Below, one piece after another: positions 1-6,250 of a stretch of DNA of 6,631 bases. Made by a program: the position numbers and the translations under genes. Under the pieces are notes generated by a model. That model was not told the origin of the DNA. It worked only from the letters and a program-made list of their open reading frames with translations, and did no database searches. Every line of letters starts with the position of its first letter. Position 1 is the first letter of the stretch. The stretch comes from Candidatus Aenigmatarchaeota archaeon (GTDB taxonomy: Archaea; Aenigmatarchaeota; Aenigmatarchaeia; QMZP01): contig QMZY01000045.1 of assembly GCA_003663415.1 (NCBI GenBank), positions 1 through 6,631 on the forward strand, read 5' to 3'.

Positions 1-13
1 CTAATTTAGGTTT

Positions 14-1243
14 ATGTATATCGGAGCGATATATTCAAGAATCTTGGCAATTCTCTTAGTTTTCTCTTTCTTACTGTTCATACCTTCTTCTTACGCTTAT
101 CTCTCTGTTCCGGACACCCCAAATCTAAAGATTCTGGAATTAAAACAAGACCCGTATCCAGCGAGGGCAGGAGAGTATCTGAACATCTGGATTAAAGTTG
201 AAAATTACGGAAGTAGGGAAGCAGAGAATGTGACGTGCGTTTTGCTTCCAGAGTTTCCCTTTTCCTTAAAACCAACAGAAAGCCCGGAAAGAGAGATTGG
301 AGGATTACCCGCGATGGAAGAAATGGTTTTGAAATACAAGCTTATGGTTGATACAGACGCACCGGAGGGATGGAACGAAATGAGAATACAATGCAGAACG
401 CACGAGTCTGTTCCTTGGATAGTTTATGATTTTAATATATATGTAAAATCCCTTGAACCAGAACTTGTTGTGGGAAGCATAACTTCTGAACCAACAAAGC
501 TTTTTCCTGATTCCAAGGAAAACAAGCTTATTATAGAAATTCAAAATGTAGGCAACGGAGATGCAGAGCTTGTAAAAACCAGACTAACACTTCCTGACGG
601 CTTTGAGCCGAGTGAGAGCTATTCAGACACAGCGAATTTGGGAACAGTCCAGCCTGGAAAAAGCAAAGAAGGAACCTATTATATTGATATTGACAAAAAC
701 ATAAAACCAGGAATATATCCTGCAAAACTTCTGATAAACTACAAAGACACCGCAAACAACAGAAACGAATATAAAAACAAAACCCTTTACATAGAAATTC
801 GTGTCAAGCCCCTCCCGCTGTTTGAGTTAAAAACAGAAACAATCCCAAAGAATCTTTCCCAAGGCGACAGGGCGCAAATAAAACTCTCAATACGCAACGC
901 AGGGTATGAGGAAGCAGAATCGGTATCAATAAGGATTTACAAACAATCTGACCAGCCCTTTGATTTTGATGAAAAATACGAATATATAGGAAACCTGAAA
1001 ACGAATCAGACAGGAGAGGCTGTTTTCAGCTTTGATGTTAATGACGATGCGAAACTGAAAACATATATTTTGAGAGCAGAGATAAGATATGTTCTTAACA
1101 ATGAGGTGAAAACAGTGGAAGAGCAAATACTGGTTTCTGTAGAACTTCCAAAAAAAGACTCAAAGCTTCTTCTGCTCGCTGTTTTGCTCGCTGTTTTTGT
1201 TGCAGTGATTGGTATATATTATGGATGGAAAAAAACCAAATGA
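14..1243 (+). CDS. Secreted, membrane-anchored NEW3/CARDB-repeat protein (COG1361-like, S-layer-type)
   Basis: The 409-residue product has a Sec-type signal peptide (hydrophobic core about 10-24, likely cleavage after the S-Y-A at 26-28). Three beta-rich Ig-like repeats follow at about 38-144, 149-265 and 270-377. Each carries the same strand signature, N-x-G-x-x-(E/D)-A-E-x-V (ENYGSREAENV at 63-73, QNVGNGDAELV at 177-187, RNAGYEEAESV at 294-304). A membrane helix at about 385-403 and a short basic tail (GWKKTK) end the protein, so the repeats should face outside. Four N-x-S/T sequons (N72, N255, N280, N331) could be N-glycosylated; C75 and C127, both in repeat 1, could form a disulfide. An in-frame TAA at 2-4 rules out a longer protein, and ATG at 14 has AGG just upstream. 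It is the first gene of the unit with the PadR and RND genes. The family is structural or adhesive; an exporter-accessory role is inferred from position only. The exact domain family is less certain than the architecture. Confidence 0.85.
   Translation: MYIGAIYSRILAILLVFSFLLFIPSSYAYLSVPDTPNLKILELKQDPYPARAGEYLNIWIKVENYGSREAENVTCVLLPEFPFSLKPTESPEREIGGLPAMEEMVLKYKLMVDTDAPEGWNEMRIQCRTHESVPWIVYDFNIYVKSLEPELVVGSITSEPTKLFPDSKENKLIIEIQNVGNGDAELVKTRLTLPDGFEPSESYSDTANLGTVQPGKSKEGTYYIDIDKNIKPGIYPAKLLINYKDTANNRNEYKNKTLYIEIRVKPLPLFELKTETIPKNLSQGDRAQIKLSIRNAGYEEAESVSIRIYKQSDQPFDFDEKYEYIGNLKTNQTGEAVFSFDVNDDAKLKTYILRAEIRYVLNNEVKTVEEQILVSVELPKKDSKLLLLAVLLAVFVAVIGIYYGWKKTK
1204..1209 (+). promoter_or_regulatory. 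Weak ribosome binding site for the PadR gene
   Basis: AGTGAT matches the GTGAT end of the archaeal anti-16S sequence and lies 11 bases before ATG 1221, inside the end of the upstream gene. It favours ATG 1221 over the in-frame TTG at 1209, which the site itself touches. Spacing is on the long side, so translational coupling with the upstream gene may matter more. Confidence 0.4.
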
Positions 1244-1745
1244 TGCCCTGAGAAAACTCGTTCCAAAAGGTTTTTTGGAGTCTTATATACTTTCCATTTT
1301 GAGTGAAAAACCATTACACGGGTATATGATTATGAAAAGAATAAAAGAGAAAACAGGTTTCTGGAAACCGTCCCCAGGAACCGTTTACCCGGCTCTGCAT
1401 TCTCTGGTCAAGAAAGGCTTCATAAAAGAGCAGAGAGAAGGAAGAAAAAAGAAATACGCGCTTACAAAAAAGGGGCTGAGGATTGCGAGAGAGGTTGAGG
1501 ATCTGGAAAACAAGATAAAAGATAAAGCAACAGAAATATTGAGTAAGATTCTTGATTTAAACAAAACAGAAATAAAGGATTTTTTTGATGAATTAAAAAA
1601 GAAACAGGGTAAAAACATTCTTCTTCCATGCCTTCGCAAAACCTTTAACCTTGTTCTGAAAATCAATGATAAACCAGAAAAAATCAAAAAGGCAAAGGAA
1701 ATAATAAATGAAACCAATGCAAAACTTAGGAATCTTTTAAAATAG
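1221..1745 (+). CDS. PadR-family winged-helix transcriptional regulator
   Basis: This 174-residue cytoplasmic DNA-binding protein has the PadR winged helix-turn-helix at about 14-86. It shows the family hallmarks: YILSILSEKPLHGYMIMKRI at 22-41, the recognition-helix segment WKPSPGTVYPALHSL at 48-62, and a basic wing leading into YALTKKG at 79-85. The remainder (about 87-174) is helical and Lys/Glu-rich, in the place of the PadR dimerisation region, though longer than the shortest family members. PadR proteins such as LmrR commonly repress neighbouring exporter genes and respond to exported compounds. Lying immediately upstream of two RND genes (12-base gap), this one probably controls its own operon. 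The start overlaps the preceding gene by 23 bases; ATG 1221 was chosen over TTG 1209, which would add four residues. Any operator at the operon promoter lies outside the window. The family call is firm; ligand and targets are unknown. Confidence 0.93.
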   Translation: MDGKKPNDALRKLVPKGFLESYILSILSEKPLHGYMIMKRIKEKTGFWKPSPGTVYPALHSLVKKGFIKEQREGRKKKYALTKKGLRIAREVEDLENKIKDKATEILSKILDLNKTEIKDFFDELKKKQGKNILLPCLRKTFNLVLKINDKPEKIKKAKEIINETNAKLRNLLK

Positions 1746-1750
1746 GAGAT
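1744..1750 (+). promoter_or_regulatory. Strong ribosome binding site for the first RND gene
   Basis: AGGAGAT closely follows the AGGAGGTGAT consensus, with 7 bases to ATG 1758. It overlaps the last two bases of the PadR stop codon, so PadR and RND translation are likely coupled. This is the clearest Shine-Dalgarno site in the window and supports the chosen start. Confidence 0.75.
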
Positions 1751-1757
1751 TTGGAAT

Positions 1758-2879
1758 ATGCTGGAAAAACTTGCTGAATTTCAATACAAGTATGCTGGTC
1801 TGATTTTTTTATTAACACTCCTTTTTACTGTTAGCGTAGGTTTTGGAATTCAGAACCTTCGCTTACAAACAGATTTAAACAAAGAGCTTCCGCAGAATTT
1901 AAACGTAATAAAACTTCAGAACAAGGCTTCTGACCTTTTCGGGGGAGCAGATTCAGTAATGCTTCTTATAAAACTCAATAAAAACTGCAACACAGAGGGT
2001 ATAAAAGACATAAGAGATCCGAAAATCATCAAGATGATTATAAGCCTTGCTAACAAAGCAAAAGAAGAACCTTCTGTTAATTCTGTTCAATCTGTCGGAA
2101 GTTTCTTTGTTTCCCCTGAGAATATCCCTGAAAACACAGAAGCAGTAAAAATGATTTTAAGCAAAATACCAGACTCTGAAACGTTCTTTAATAAAGACTA
2201 CTCGGCAACCCTGATGGTTGTTTCAGCTGATCTTGGGGGAAGCGAAGAAAAAATTAAGAAATTTGTTTCAAGAATCCATGAGGATATAGAAAGTATTGAA
2301 AAACCGGCTTGTATTGATATCAACATAACAGGAAACCCGCCAATAAGAAAAGTTTTAATGCAAATGCTGCGGCACGATATGGTTTATACAATGCTCCTTG
2401 CTGGAATAATAATCTTTATTCTTCTTGTTTTTCTTAAAAAGTCTGTGATAAAAGCATTGTTTGTTTTCACTCCGCTGGTGTTGGGTCTGACTTGGACGCT
2501 TGGCTTAATGGGCTGGCTTGAAATACCTCTTTCAATAGCGACAGTTGGTATAAGTGCCATGATTCTAGGTCTTGGAACAGAATACGGGATATTTTTGGTG
2601 GAAAGATACGAAGAGGAAAGAAAAAACAAAGACCAGAAAGCTTCGCTTATCACAGCCTTACCTTCTGTGGGTTCCGGCATCATAGGCTCGGGAACCACAA
2701 CAATCGTTGGTTTTTTGGCTTTGCTTCTCGCTGCAATGCCAATGATTCAGCATTTAGGTGAGACCTTGGCTTTGGGTATTTTCTGCATTTTGTTTGCAAC
2801 CATTGTTGTTGCACCTGCCGTGATAATCTGCGGGGAAAGGATAACGCAGGGTATAAGAAAACATGAAAAGAAAAATTGA
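1758..2879 (+). CDS. Half-size RND/MMPL-family exporter (HAE3-like), N-terminal half equivalent
   Basis: The 373-residue membrane protein has one N-terminal helix (about 13-31), an extracytoplasmic alpha/beta domain (about 32-207), then five helices (about 208-226, 233-253, 259-281, 309-327, 335-357). This is one half of the 12-helix RND fold, with a sterol-sensing-like bundle. The helix-4 motif GLGTEYGIFLVERYEEER (271-288) is the RND signature, but Glu275 occupies the place where an Asp of the proton relay is usual. The PAVI(I) segment at 353-357 ends helix 6 as in MMPL proteins. Archaeal HAE3-type (COG1033-like) proteins are thought to use proton or ion gradients to export hydrophobic or amphiphilic molecules; the substrate here is unknown. 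The gene follows the PadR regulator by 12 bases and overlaps the second RND gene by 17 bases. Both products share an I-R-D-P segment after the first strand region (85-88 here, 91-94 in the partner), consistent with old duplication. The pair probably forms a heteromer, unless the split is a frameshift (see 2866-2879). Confidence 0.88.
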   Translation: MLEKLAEFQYKYAGLIFLLTLLFTVSVGFGIQNLRLQTDLNKELPQNLNVIKLQNKASDLFGGADSVMLLIKLNKNCNTEGIKDIRDPKIIKMIISLANKAKEEPSVNSVQSVGSFFVSPENIPENTEAVKMILSKIPDSETFFNKDYSATLMVVSADLGGSEEKIKKFVSRIHEDIESIEKPACIDINITGNPPIRKVLMQMLRHDMVYTMLLAGIIIFILLVFLKKSVIKALFVFTPLVLGLTWTLGLMGWLEIPLSIATVGISAMILGLGTEYGIFLVERYEEERKNKDQKASLITALPSVGSGIIGSGTTTIVGFLALLLAAMPMIQHLGETLALGIFCILFATIVVAPAVIICGERITQGIRKHEKKN

Positions 2880-4572
2880 AGGTTACGGAAGGTTTGTGGC
2901 AAAAAGGCCTTATATAGTGTTAGGAATAGTTTTGGTTCTCACTTTGGTTTGTTTCATAGGAGCAAGTTTGGTGAAAACCAAAGGAACGTCTTATAAGGAC
3001 ATGCTGCCTGAAAACGTTGATGAAATAAATACAATGAACTTTATAGGCGATGAGTTCGGTCTTTCTGCAGAATCAATAACTTTTGTAATAGAAACAAACC
3101 CTCTTTATTATGAATCAGACGAGGTTAGAGACATAAGGGACCCAAGGGTTGCAGAATATATTGATATATTGGAACAAAAAATAAGAAAAACCCAAGGCAT
3201 TGTTTCTGTTCAGGGATACCCTGATATTCTAAGAGGAATGAATTCGGGACGTTTACCAAAAACAAAAACCAGAATCATTGAACTGATGAATAAAGAAATT
3301 GTCATAAACCAGACAGGTTTAAATCTTCCTGAAACCCTTTCCCGGGTTTCCGAAGGTCTGAAAGGAATAGAACAGGGAATAGAAACACAGGCGCAAATTA
3401 CCAGCGGATTATCTTCAGGTCTGAATGCTTCTTATCAGGGCTTAAAGCAGATACAGTCAGTGTTTTCTCTTTTAAGCTCGGCTATGATTCAAGAAGAAAC
3501 AGGCGGAAACGAAATAACCCAGACCATTGCTTTAATAAACCAGATAGAATATCTTGTCCAGGCTTCAAATGCAACTGACACAGAGAAATCAGAAATAACA
3601 GGATATCTTGAAATCCTGAAACAGGGTCTAAATGCCATGGCCTCTCAAATGACAGAAGCAGAAGAGCAAACAACATATCTTTCTCAGTCAATGACCGGCA
3701 TGTCTGAATCCTTGAAAGGCTTGTCTTCAGGACTTGAGGAAATGTATAATTTGAGTTTGGTATTGGAAAACTTAACCTACGGTTTGGGTAATGGAACAGC
3801 AGGAATAAGCTCTGCTCTGGACGGCATAAACCAATATCTAAAGTTTTATGCTTCTTCCCAAGCACATAACAAAACCATAGAATTCAACCCGTTCGATTCA
3901 TATGTGAGCAAAGACTACACGACAACAGTTATAAAAATCGGGCTTGCAGACATGAGCGAAGAGAAAACAAAAGAGCTTGTGAAGGAATTAAAACAGATTG
4001 TTTCTGAAACAGAAAAGCCTGCTGGAATAAAAACAGGCATAACAGGAGGTCCTGTTGTCACAGAAGAGATAAGAAATCAAATCCTTCCCACAATGAAAAC
4101 AACCTCGATGCTTTCTCTTATAGGGATTTTGATAATTGTGTGTTTGCTTTTTCTTTCCATAAGATATGGTTTCATTTCTCTCCTTGCTATAGGTTTTGGT
4201 GTCATTTGGGTTTACGGGGTTATTGGTTTGTCAGGAATTTCAATAACATCAACCATGTCAGGCGGTCTGTCAATGATTATGGGTATTGGAATAGATTTTG
4301 GAATTCAGGTTGTTAACAGATTCCGACAGGAAAGAAAAAAACACGCCCCGGAGAAGTCTCTGGAAATCACGCTTTCCAATGTGACTTTCCCCATGTTCGT
4401 AACAACCATTGCCGCACTTGTTGGGTTCCGCGCAATGTCTATGGGAAAACTAACCATTTTGTCAGATTTGGGAAACATGATATCTTTAGGGGTTCTGGCA
4501 TGTTTCATTGCTGCTGTCACAATAATCCCTGCAGTGCTTATAATAAACGAGAGATTGAAAAACAAAAAATAA
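2863..4572 (+). CDS. RND/MMPL-family exporter (HAE3-like), C-terminal half equivalent with long helical insertion
   Basis: The 569-residue membrane protein has helix 1 at about 17-36, a large extracytoplasmic region (about 37-412), then five helices (about 413-433, 437-457, 460-484, 506-524, 540-561). The helix-4 motif GIGIDFGIQVVNRFRQER (474-491) has the expected acidic residue, Asp478, for ion coupling. Compared with the preceding half it carries about 190 additional residues at about 149-336. They are rich in Gln, Ser, Gly, Leu and Glu with recurring S-G-L / G-L-x-x-(I/L) patterns, read as long amphipathic helices or coiled coil projecting outside the membrane. The alpha/beta part resumes near 346 and matches the end of the partner's outer domain (TGGPVVTEEI at 394-403 against TGNPPIRKVL at 191-200). 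ATG 2863 lies 17 bases before the end of the upstream gene, with only a weak GGG-containing site before it, so coupled translation is likely. The next in-frame Met (47) would remove helix 1. Function: predicted export of a lipid-like or amphiphilic substrate together with its partner. Confidence 0.88.
   Translation: MKRKIEGYGRFVAKRPYIVLGIVLVLTLVCFIGASLVKTKGTSYKDMLPENVDEINTMNFIGDEFGLSAESITFVIETNPLYYESDEVRDIRDPRVAEYIDILEQKIRKTQGIVSVQGYPDILRGMNSGRLPKTKTRIIELMNKEIVINQTGLNLPETLSRVSEGLKGIEQGIETQAQITSGLSSGLNASYQGLKQIQSVFSLLSSAMIQEETGGNEITQTIALINQIEYLVQASNATDTEKSEITGYLEILKQGLNAMASQMTEAEEQTTYLSQSMTGMSESLKGLSSGLEEMYNLSLVLENLTYGLGNGTAGISSALDGINQYLKFYASSQAHNKTIEFNPFDSYVSKDYTTTVIKIGLADMSEEKTKELVKELKQIVSETEKPAGIKTGITGGPVVTEEIRNQILPTMKTTSMLSLIGILIIVCLLFLSIRYGFISLLAIGFGVIWVYGVIGLSGISITSTMSGGLSMIMGIGIDFGIQVVNRFRQERKKHAPEKSLEITLSNVTFPMFVTTIAALVGFRAMSMGKLTILSDLGNMISLGVLACFIAAVTIIPAVLIINERLKNKK
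2866..2879 (+). other. A-rich junction between the two RND halves (possible frameshift site)
   Basis: The overlap contains A4 (2866-2869), G, then A5 (2871-2875) directly before the TGA that ends the first RND gene. The second gene is in the +1 frame relative to the first. Deleting one A here changes the end ...H-E-K-K-N-stop to ...H-E-K-K-I-E-G-Y-G-R, running directly into the second protein. The site could be a genuine gene boundary, a homopolymer error in the sequence, a recent frameshift, or a slippage site. Confidence 0.5.
4558..4569 (-). terminator. T-tract terminator of the IscU-like gene
   Basis: On the minus strand, TTTTTTGTTTTT begins 13 bases after the TGA stop. Archaeal RNA polymerase terminates on T-rich tracts without needing a hairpin. 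The tract lies inside the last codons of the convergent RND gene. Confidence 0.45.
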
Positions 4573-4582
4573 CAGGTAACAA

Positions 4583-4987
4583 TCAGTAAAACTTATCTAC
4601 TTTTTTAAGAGCATCTTTCAGCGCAGCCACAGCTATATTTCCACAATCATACTTAAACTCTGGTAGTCCCTTTTCACCTTCTTTATAAAACTCTATAATA
4701 TCTTTTAAAGACAGTTTTGACGCCTTTTCTGTTGTCTTTCCTTTTACAAGCTCTGTTATTGCAGAACCAGCAGCAGCTGAACCAGCACATCCTGTATAAA
4801 TAAAACTTGCATCTTTTATTACATCTCCTTCAAGCTTAAGATAAATTATTATAGTATCTCCGCACGTACCTGTATGCGAACCCTTGACTGTTGCATTGTT
4901 CATTTCCCCGTAGTTTTTATTCTCAGTTATATATCTAACAGCCTTGTCAGAAAAACCCGATTTTTTTAGCAGTTCTTTGTTAAACAT
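4583..4987 (-). CDS. IscU/NifU-N-like iron-sulfur cluster assembly scaffold protein
   Basis: The 134-residue cytoplasmic protein is the right size for an IscU-type scaffold, which holds a nascent Fe-S cluster before handing it to apoproteins. It keeps the three ligand cysteines in family context: C42 in TGTCGDT, with the conserved Asp at 44; C67 in YTGCAGS; and C115 in YDCGNIAVAAL near the C-terminal helix. The segment after C67 (SAAAGSAITELVKGKT) matches the family's alanine-rich helix plus 'EL-x-G-K-T' motif. Unlike classical IscU, where His precedes the third cysteine, Asp114 sits there. No cysteine desulfurase or SUF gene is visible nearby, so the sulfur donor is encoded elsewhere. It is transcribed alone, convergent with the RND operon and divergent from the MFS gene. 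GGTGG lies three bases before the ATG. The family assignment is good; activity as a true scaffold rather than a carrier or specialised variant is not certain. Confidence 0.87.
   Translation of the reverse strand: MFNKELLKKSGFSDKAVRYITENKNYGEMNNATVKGSHTGTCGDTIIIYLKLEGDVIKDASFIYTGCAGSAAAGSAITELVKGKTTEKASKLSLKDIIEFYKEGEKGLPEFKYDCGNIAVAALKDALKKVDKFY
4601..4606 (+). terminator. Possible T-tract terminator of the RND operon
   Basis: A run of six T lies 29 bases beyond the RND stop codon, within the 3-prime end of the convergent IscU-like gene. It is the first T-run downstream of the operon on the plus strand. A single short tract is weak evidence. Confidence 0.3.
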
Positions 4988-4990
4988 TTT

Positions 4991-4995
4991 CCACC
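4991..4995 (-). promoter_or_regulatory. Ribosome binding site of the IscU-like gene
   Basis: On the minus strand GGTGG stands three bases before the ATG. It resembles the GGTG core of the archaeal Shine-Dalgarno sequence, though the spacing is short. It supports the start at 4987 and implies a leadered transcript, unlike the two genes to its right. Confidence 0.5.
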
Positions 4996-5028
4996 GTTGT
5001 GTATTTTGTTAAATGTTGGGTTATAAGA

Positions 5029-5038
5029 TTTTATAAAA
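5029..5038 (-). promoter_or_regulatory. TATA-like box for the IscU-like gene
   Basis: TTTTATAAAA is a perfect palindrome and a good archaeal TATA element, with purine-rich bases upstream on the minus strand that could act as a BRE. Initiation about 25 bases downstream would fall near 5008, giving a leader of about 20 bases that includes GGTGG. Being symmetric, it could in principle also serve the plus strand. Confidence 0.45.
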
Positions 5039-5048
5039 GTTTTCATCA

Positions 5049-5063
5049 GTTAAATATTTTAAC
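5049..5063. repeat. Inverted repeat overlapping the MFS TATA element
   Basis: GTTAAA-TAT-TTTAAC has 6-bp perfect arms around a 3-base centre. It covers the TATA-like box of the MFS gene, where a bound repressor would block TBP. A second GTTAAAT copy stands at 5008-5014. In AT-rich DNA this may be chance. Confidence 0.35.
5050..5057 (+). promoter_or_regulatory. TATA-like box for the MFS gene
   Basis: TTAAATAT is centred about 32 bases before ATG 5086, predicting initiation near 5080 and an almost leaderless mRNA. No purine-rich ribosome binding site precedes the ATG, which agrees. Confidence 0.45.
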
Positions 5064-5074
5064 CTTCCTTAACC
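5059..5074. repeat. TTAACC direct repeat, 10-base spacing
   Basis: TTAACC occurs at 5059-5064 and again at 5069-5074, one helical turn apart, between the TATA-like box and the start codon of the MFS gene. The placement would suit an operator, but the units are short. Confidence 0.35.
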
Positions 5075-5085
5075 AATTCTATTCT

Positions 5086-6210
5086 ATGGATAAAAAATTC
5101 CAGAGAAACGTTCTCCTTCTAAGCTTGGTGAGTTTTCTTAATGATATGAGCAGCGAGATGATTCTTCCCATTCTTCCCATGTTTATTGTTTCTCTTGGCG
5201 GCTCTTCCCTTTGGGTTGGCTTGATCGGAGGATTAAGGGAAAGCATAGGAAGCATATTGAAAGTTTTTTCCGGTTATTTTTCTGACAAAACAGGGAAGAG
5301 AAAACCCTTTGTTTTTTCAGGTTATTCCATATCCTCTGTGTTTAAACTGCTTTTAAGTTTTTCAAAAAACTCTTTTCAGGTTCTTGTTTTCTCCTCTTTT
5401 GAGAGACTCGGTAAAGGCTTAAGAACAGCTCCAAGAGATGCTATACTTGCGGAATCGCTTCCAAAAGAAAGAGGAAAGGCTTTTGGTGTTCACAGGGCTT
5501 TTGACACATTAGGCGCAATTTTCGGGTCAGTGCTTGTTTTGTTTTTGCTTTGGCTGTTCGTTCTGGAATTCCAAACAATTATTTTTCTCTCCGCTTTGAT
5601 TGGCTTTTGTTCTTTGATTCCCTTGTGGTTGGTAAAAGAAAAAAGAACAAAATTCAAAACCAGAACCAGAATAAAAACTCTTCCAAAACCATTGAAAAAA
5701 TTTCTCTTGGTTTCGGGTATTTTTTCTCTCGGTAATTTCAGCTATATGTTTTTCCTTCTAAAATCACAGGAGTTTTTTCCTTTGGTCTGGATGCCCGTTG
5801 TTTTGTATGTTGTTTATAATGTTTTTTATTCCAGCCTTTCCATACCATTCGGAAAGCTCTCAGATAGGATTAGCAGAAAGTATATTATAGGTTTGGGTTA
5901 TTTGCTTTTCTCTTTAACGTGTTTTGGTTTTGTTTTTGCAAATTCTTTTTCCTTCTTTTTGCTTTTATTCTCTTTGTATGGAATTGTGTACGCAATGATT
6001 GACGGAACTCAAAGAGCATTGGTTTCAGACTTGTCAAAATTCCATGGAACAGGTCTTGGCGCTTTTCACACAGTTACAGGTTTGTTGGCTTTGCCGGCAA
6101 GCCTGATTGCAGGTTTTCTTTACCAAGTTAACTCAAGCCTGACTTTTGTTTATGGCGGTATTTTGGGCTTATTAGCAGGCTTGTTTTTGTTTCGTCTATC
6201 AACGAATTAA
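5086..6210 (+). CDS. Major facilitator superfamily (MFS) transporter, uncharacterised subfamily
   Basis: The 374-residue polytopic protein has about 11-12 hydrophobic segments in two related halves, somewhat shorter than the usual 400 residues. Helix 1 carries FLNDMSSEMILPILP (17-31), with acidic D20 and E24. MFS motif A appears as GYFSDKTGKRKP (63-74) after helix 2 and, degenerate, as GKLSDRISRKY (256-266) in the second half. ERLGKGLRTAPRDA (106-119) marks a subfamily with the helix-1 SSEM motif that is widespread in bacteria and archaea and mostly lacks a known substrate. The matching second-half segment begins DGTQRALVSDL (306-316). A basic loop (184-205) joins the halves. ATG 5086 was chosen over an in-frame ATG at 4999: the extra 29 residues would be translated from the divergent promoter region, and 5086 begins a normal charged N-terminus just before helix 1. 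There is no ribosome binding site, and a TATA-like box sits about 32 bases upstream. Probably a proton-coupled exporter of small molecules; substrate unknown. Confidence 0.9.
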   Translation: MDKKFQRNVLLLSLVSFLNDMSSEMILPILPMFIVSLGGSSLWVGLIGGLRESIGSILKVFSGYFSDKTGKRKPFVFSGYSISSVFKLLLSFSKNSFQVLVFSSFERLGKGLRTAPRDAILAESLPKERGKAFGVHRAFDTLGAIFGSVLVLFLLWLFVLEFQTIIFLSALIGFCSLIPLWLVKEKRTKFKTRTRIKTLPKPLKKFLLVSGIFSLGNFSYMFFLLKSQEFFPLVWMPVVLYVVYNVFYSSLSIPFGKLSDRISRKYIIGLGYLLFSLTCFGFVFANSFSFFLLLFSLYGIVYAMIDGTQRALVSDLSKFHGTGLGAFHTVTGLLALPASLIAGFLYQVNSSLTFVYGGILGLLAGLFLFRLSTN

Positions 6211-6219
6211 TTTTTCTTT
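6211..6219 (+). terminator. T-rich terminator of the MFS gene
   Basis: TTTTTCTTT follows the TAA stop of the MFS gene directly. It fits archaeal T-tract termination and separates this gene from the independent promoter of the next one, which begins only a few bases later. Confidence 0.45.
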
Positions 6220-6220
6220 A

Positions 6221-6230
6221 TTTAAAAATA
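6221..6230 (+). promoter_or_regulatory. TATA-like box for HMG-CoA synthase
   Basis: TTTAAAAATA is centred about 25 bases before ATG 6251, so transcription should begin at or next to the start codon. The 20 bases before the ATG hold no Shine-Dalgarno sequence. Together these point to a leaderless mRNA. Confidence 0.55.
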
Positions 6231-6250
6231 AACCCTAAATAATTAATCGC

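Noticed and set aside
1209..1220. TTG start for the PadR gene
   Set aside because: It overlaps the likely ribosome binding site and adds only MVYI; ATG 1221 follows with acceptable spacing.
1211..1220. GGTATATATT as a TATA box for an internal promoter of the PadR gene
   Set aside because: It directly abuts ATG 1221; initiation 25 bases downstream would fall inside the coding region and no other in-frame start follows soon.
1385..1717. 110-residue open frame on the minus strand within the PadR gene
   Set aside because: Low-complexity Phe/Ser/Leu-rich translation antisense to a clear PadR gene; no start signal or recognisable domain.
3482..3865. 127-residue open frame on the minus strand within the second RND gene
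   Set aside because: Antisense to the repetitive insertion of a well-supported gene; composition and lack of a ribosome binding site mark it as a shadow.
3307..3870. RND helical insertion considered as a phage tape-measure or methyl-accepting chemotaxis domain
   Set aside because: It lies between RND helix 1 and the five-helix bundle in one frame, with alpha/beta porter sequence resuming after it, so it is an insertion in the transporter, not a separate protein.
4999..5085. N-terminal extension of the MFS protein from ATG 4999
   Set aside because: It adds 29 residues not typical of the family, starts only 11 bases from the divergent gene's start codon, and would cover the predicted TATA-like boxes. 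ATG 5086 begins a normal MFS N-terminus.
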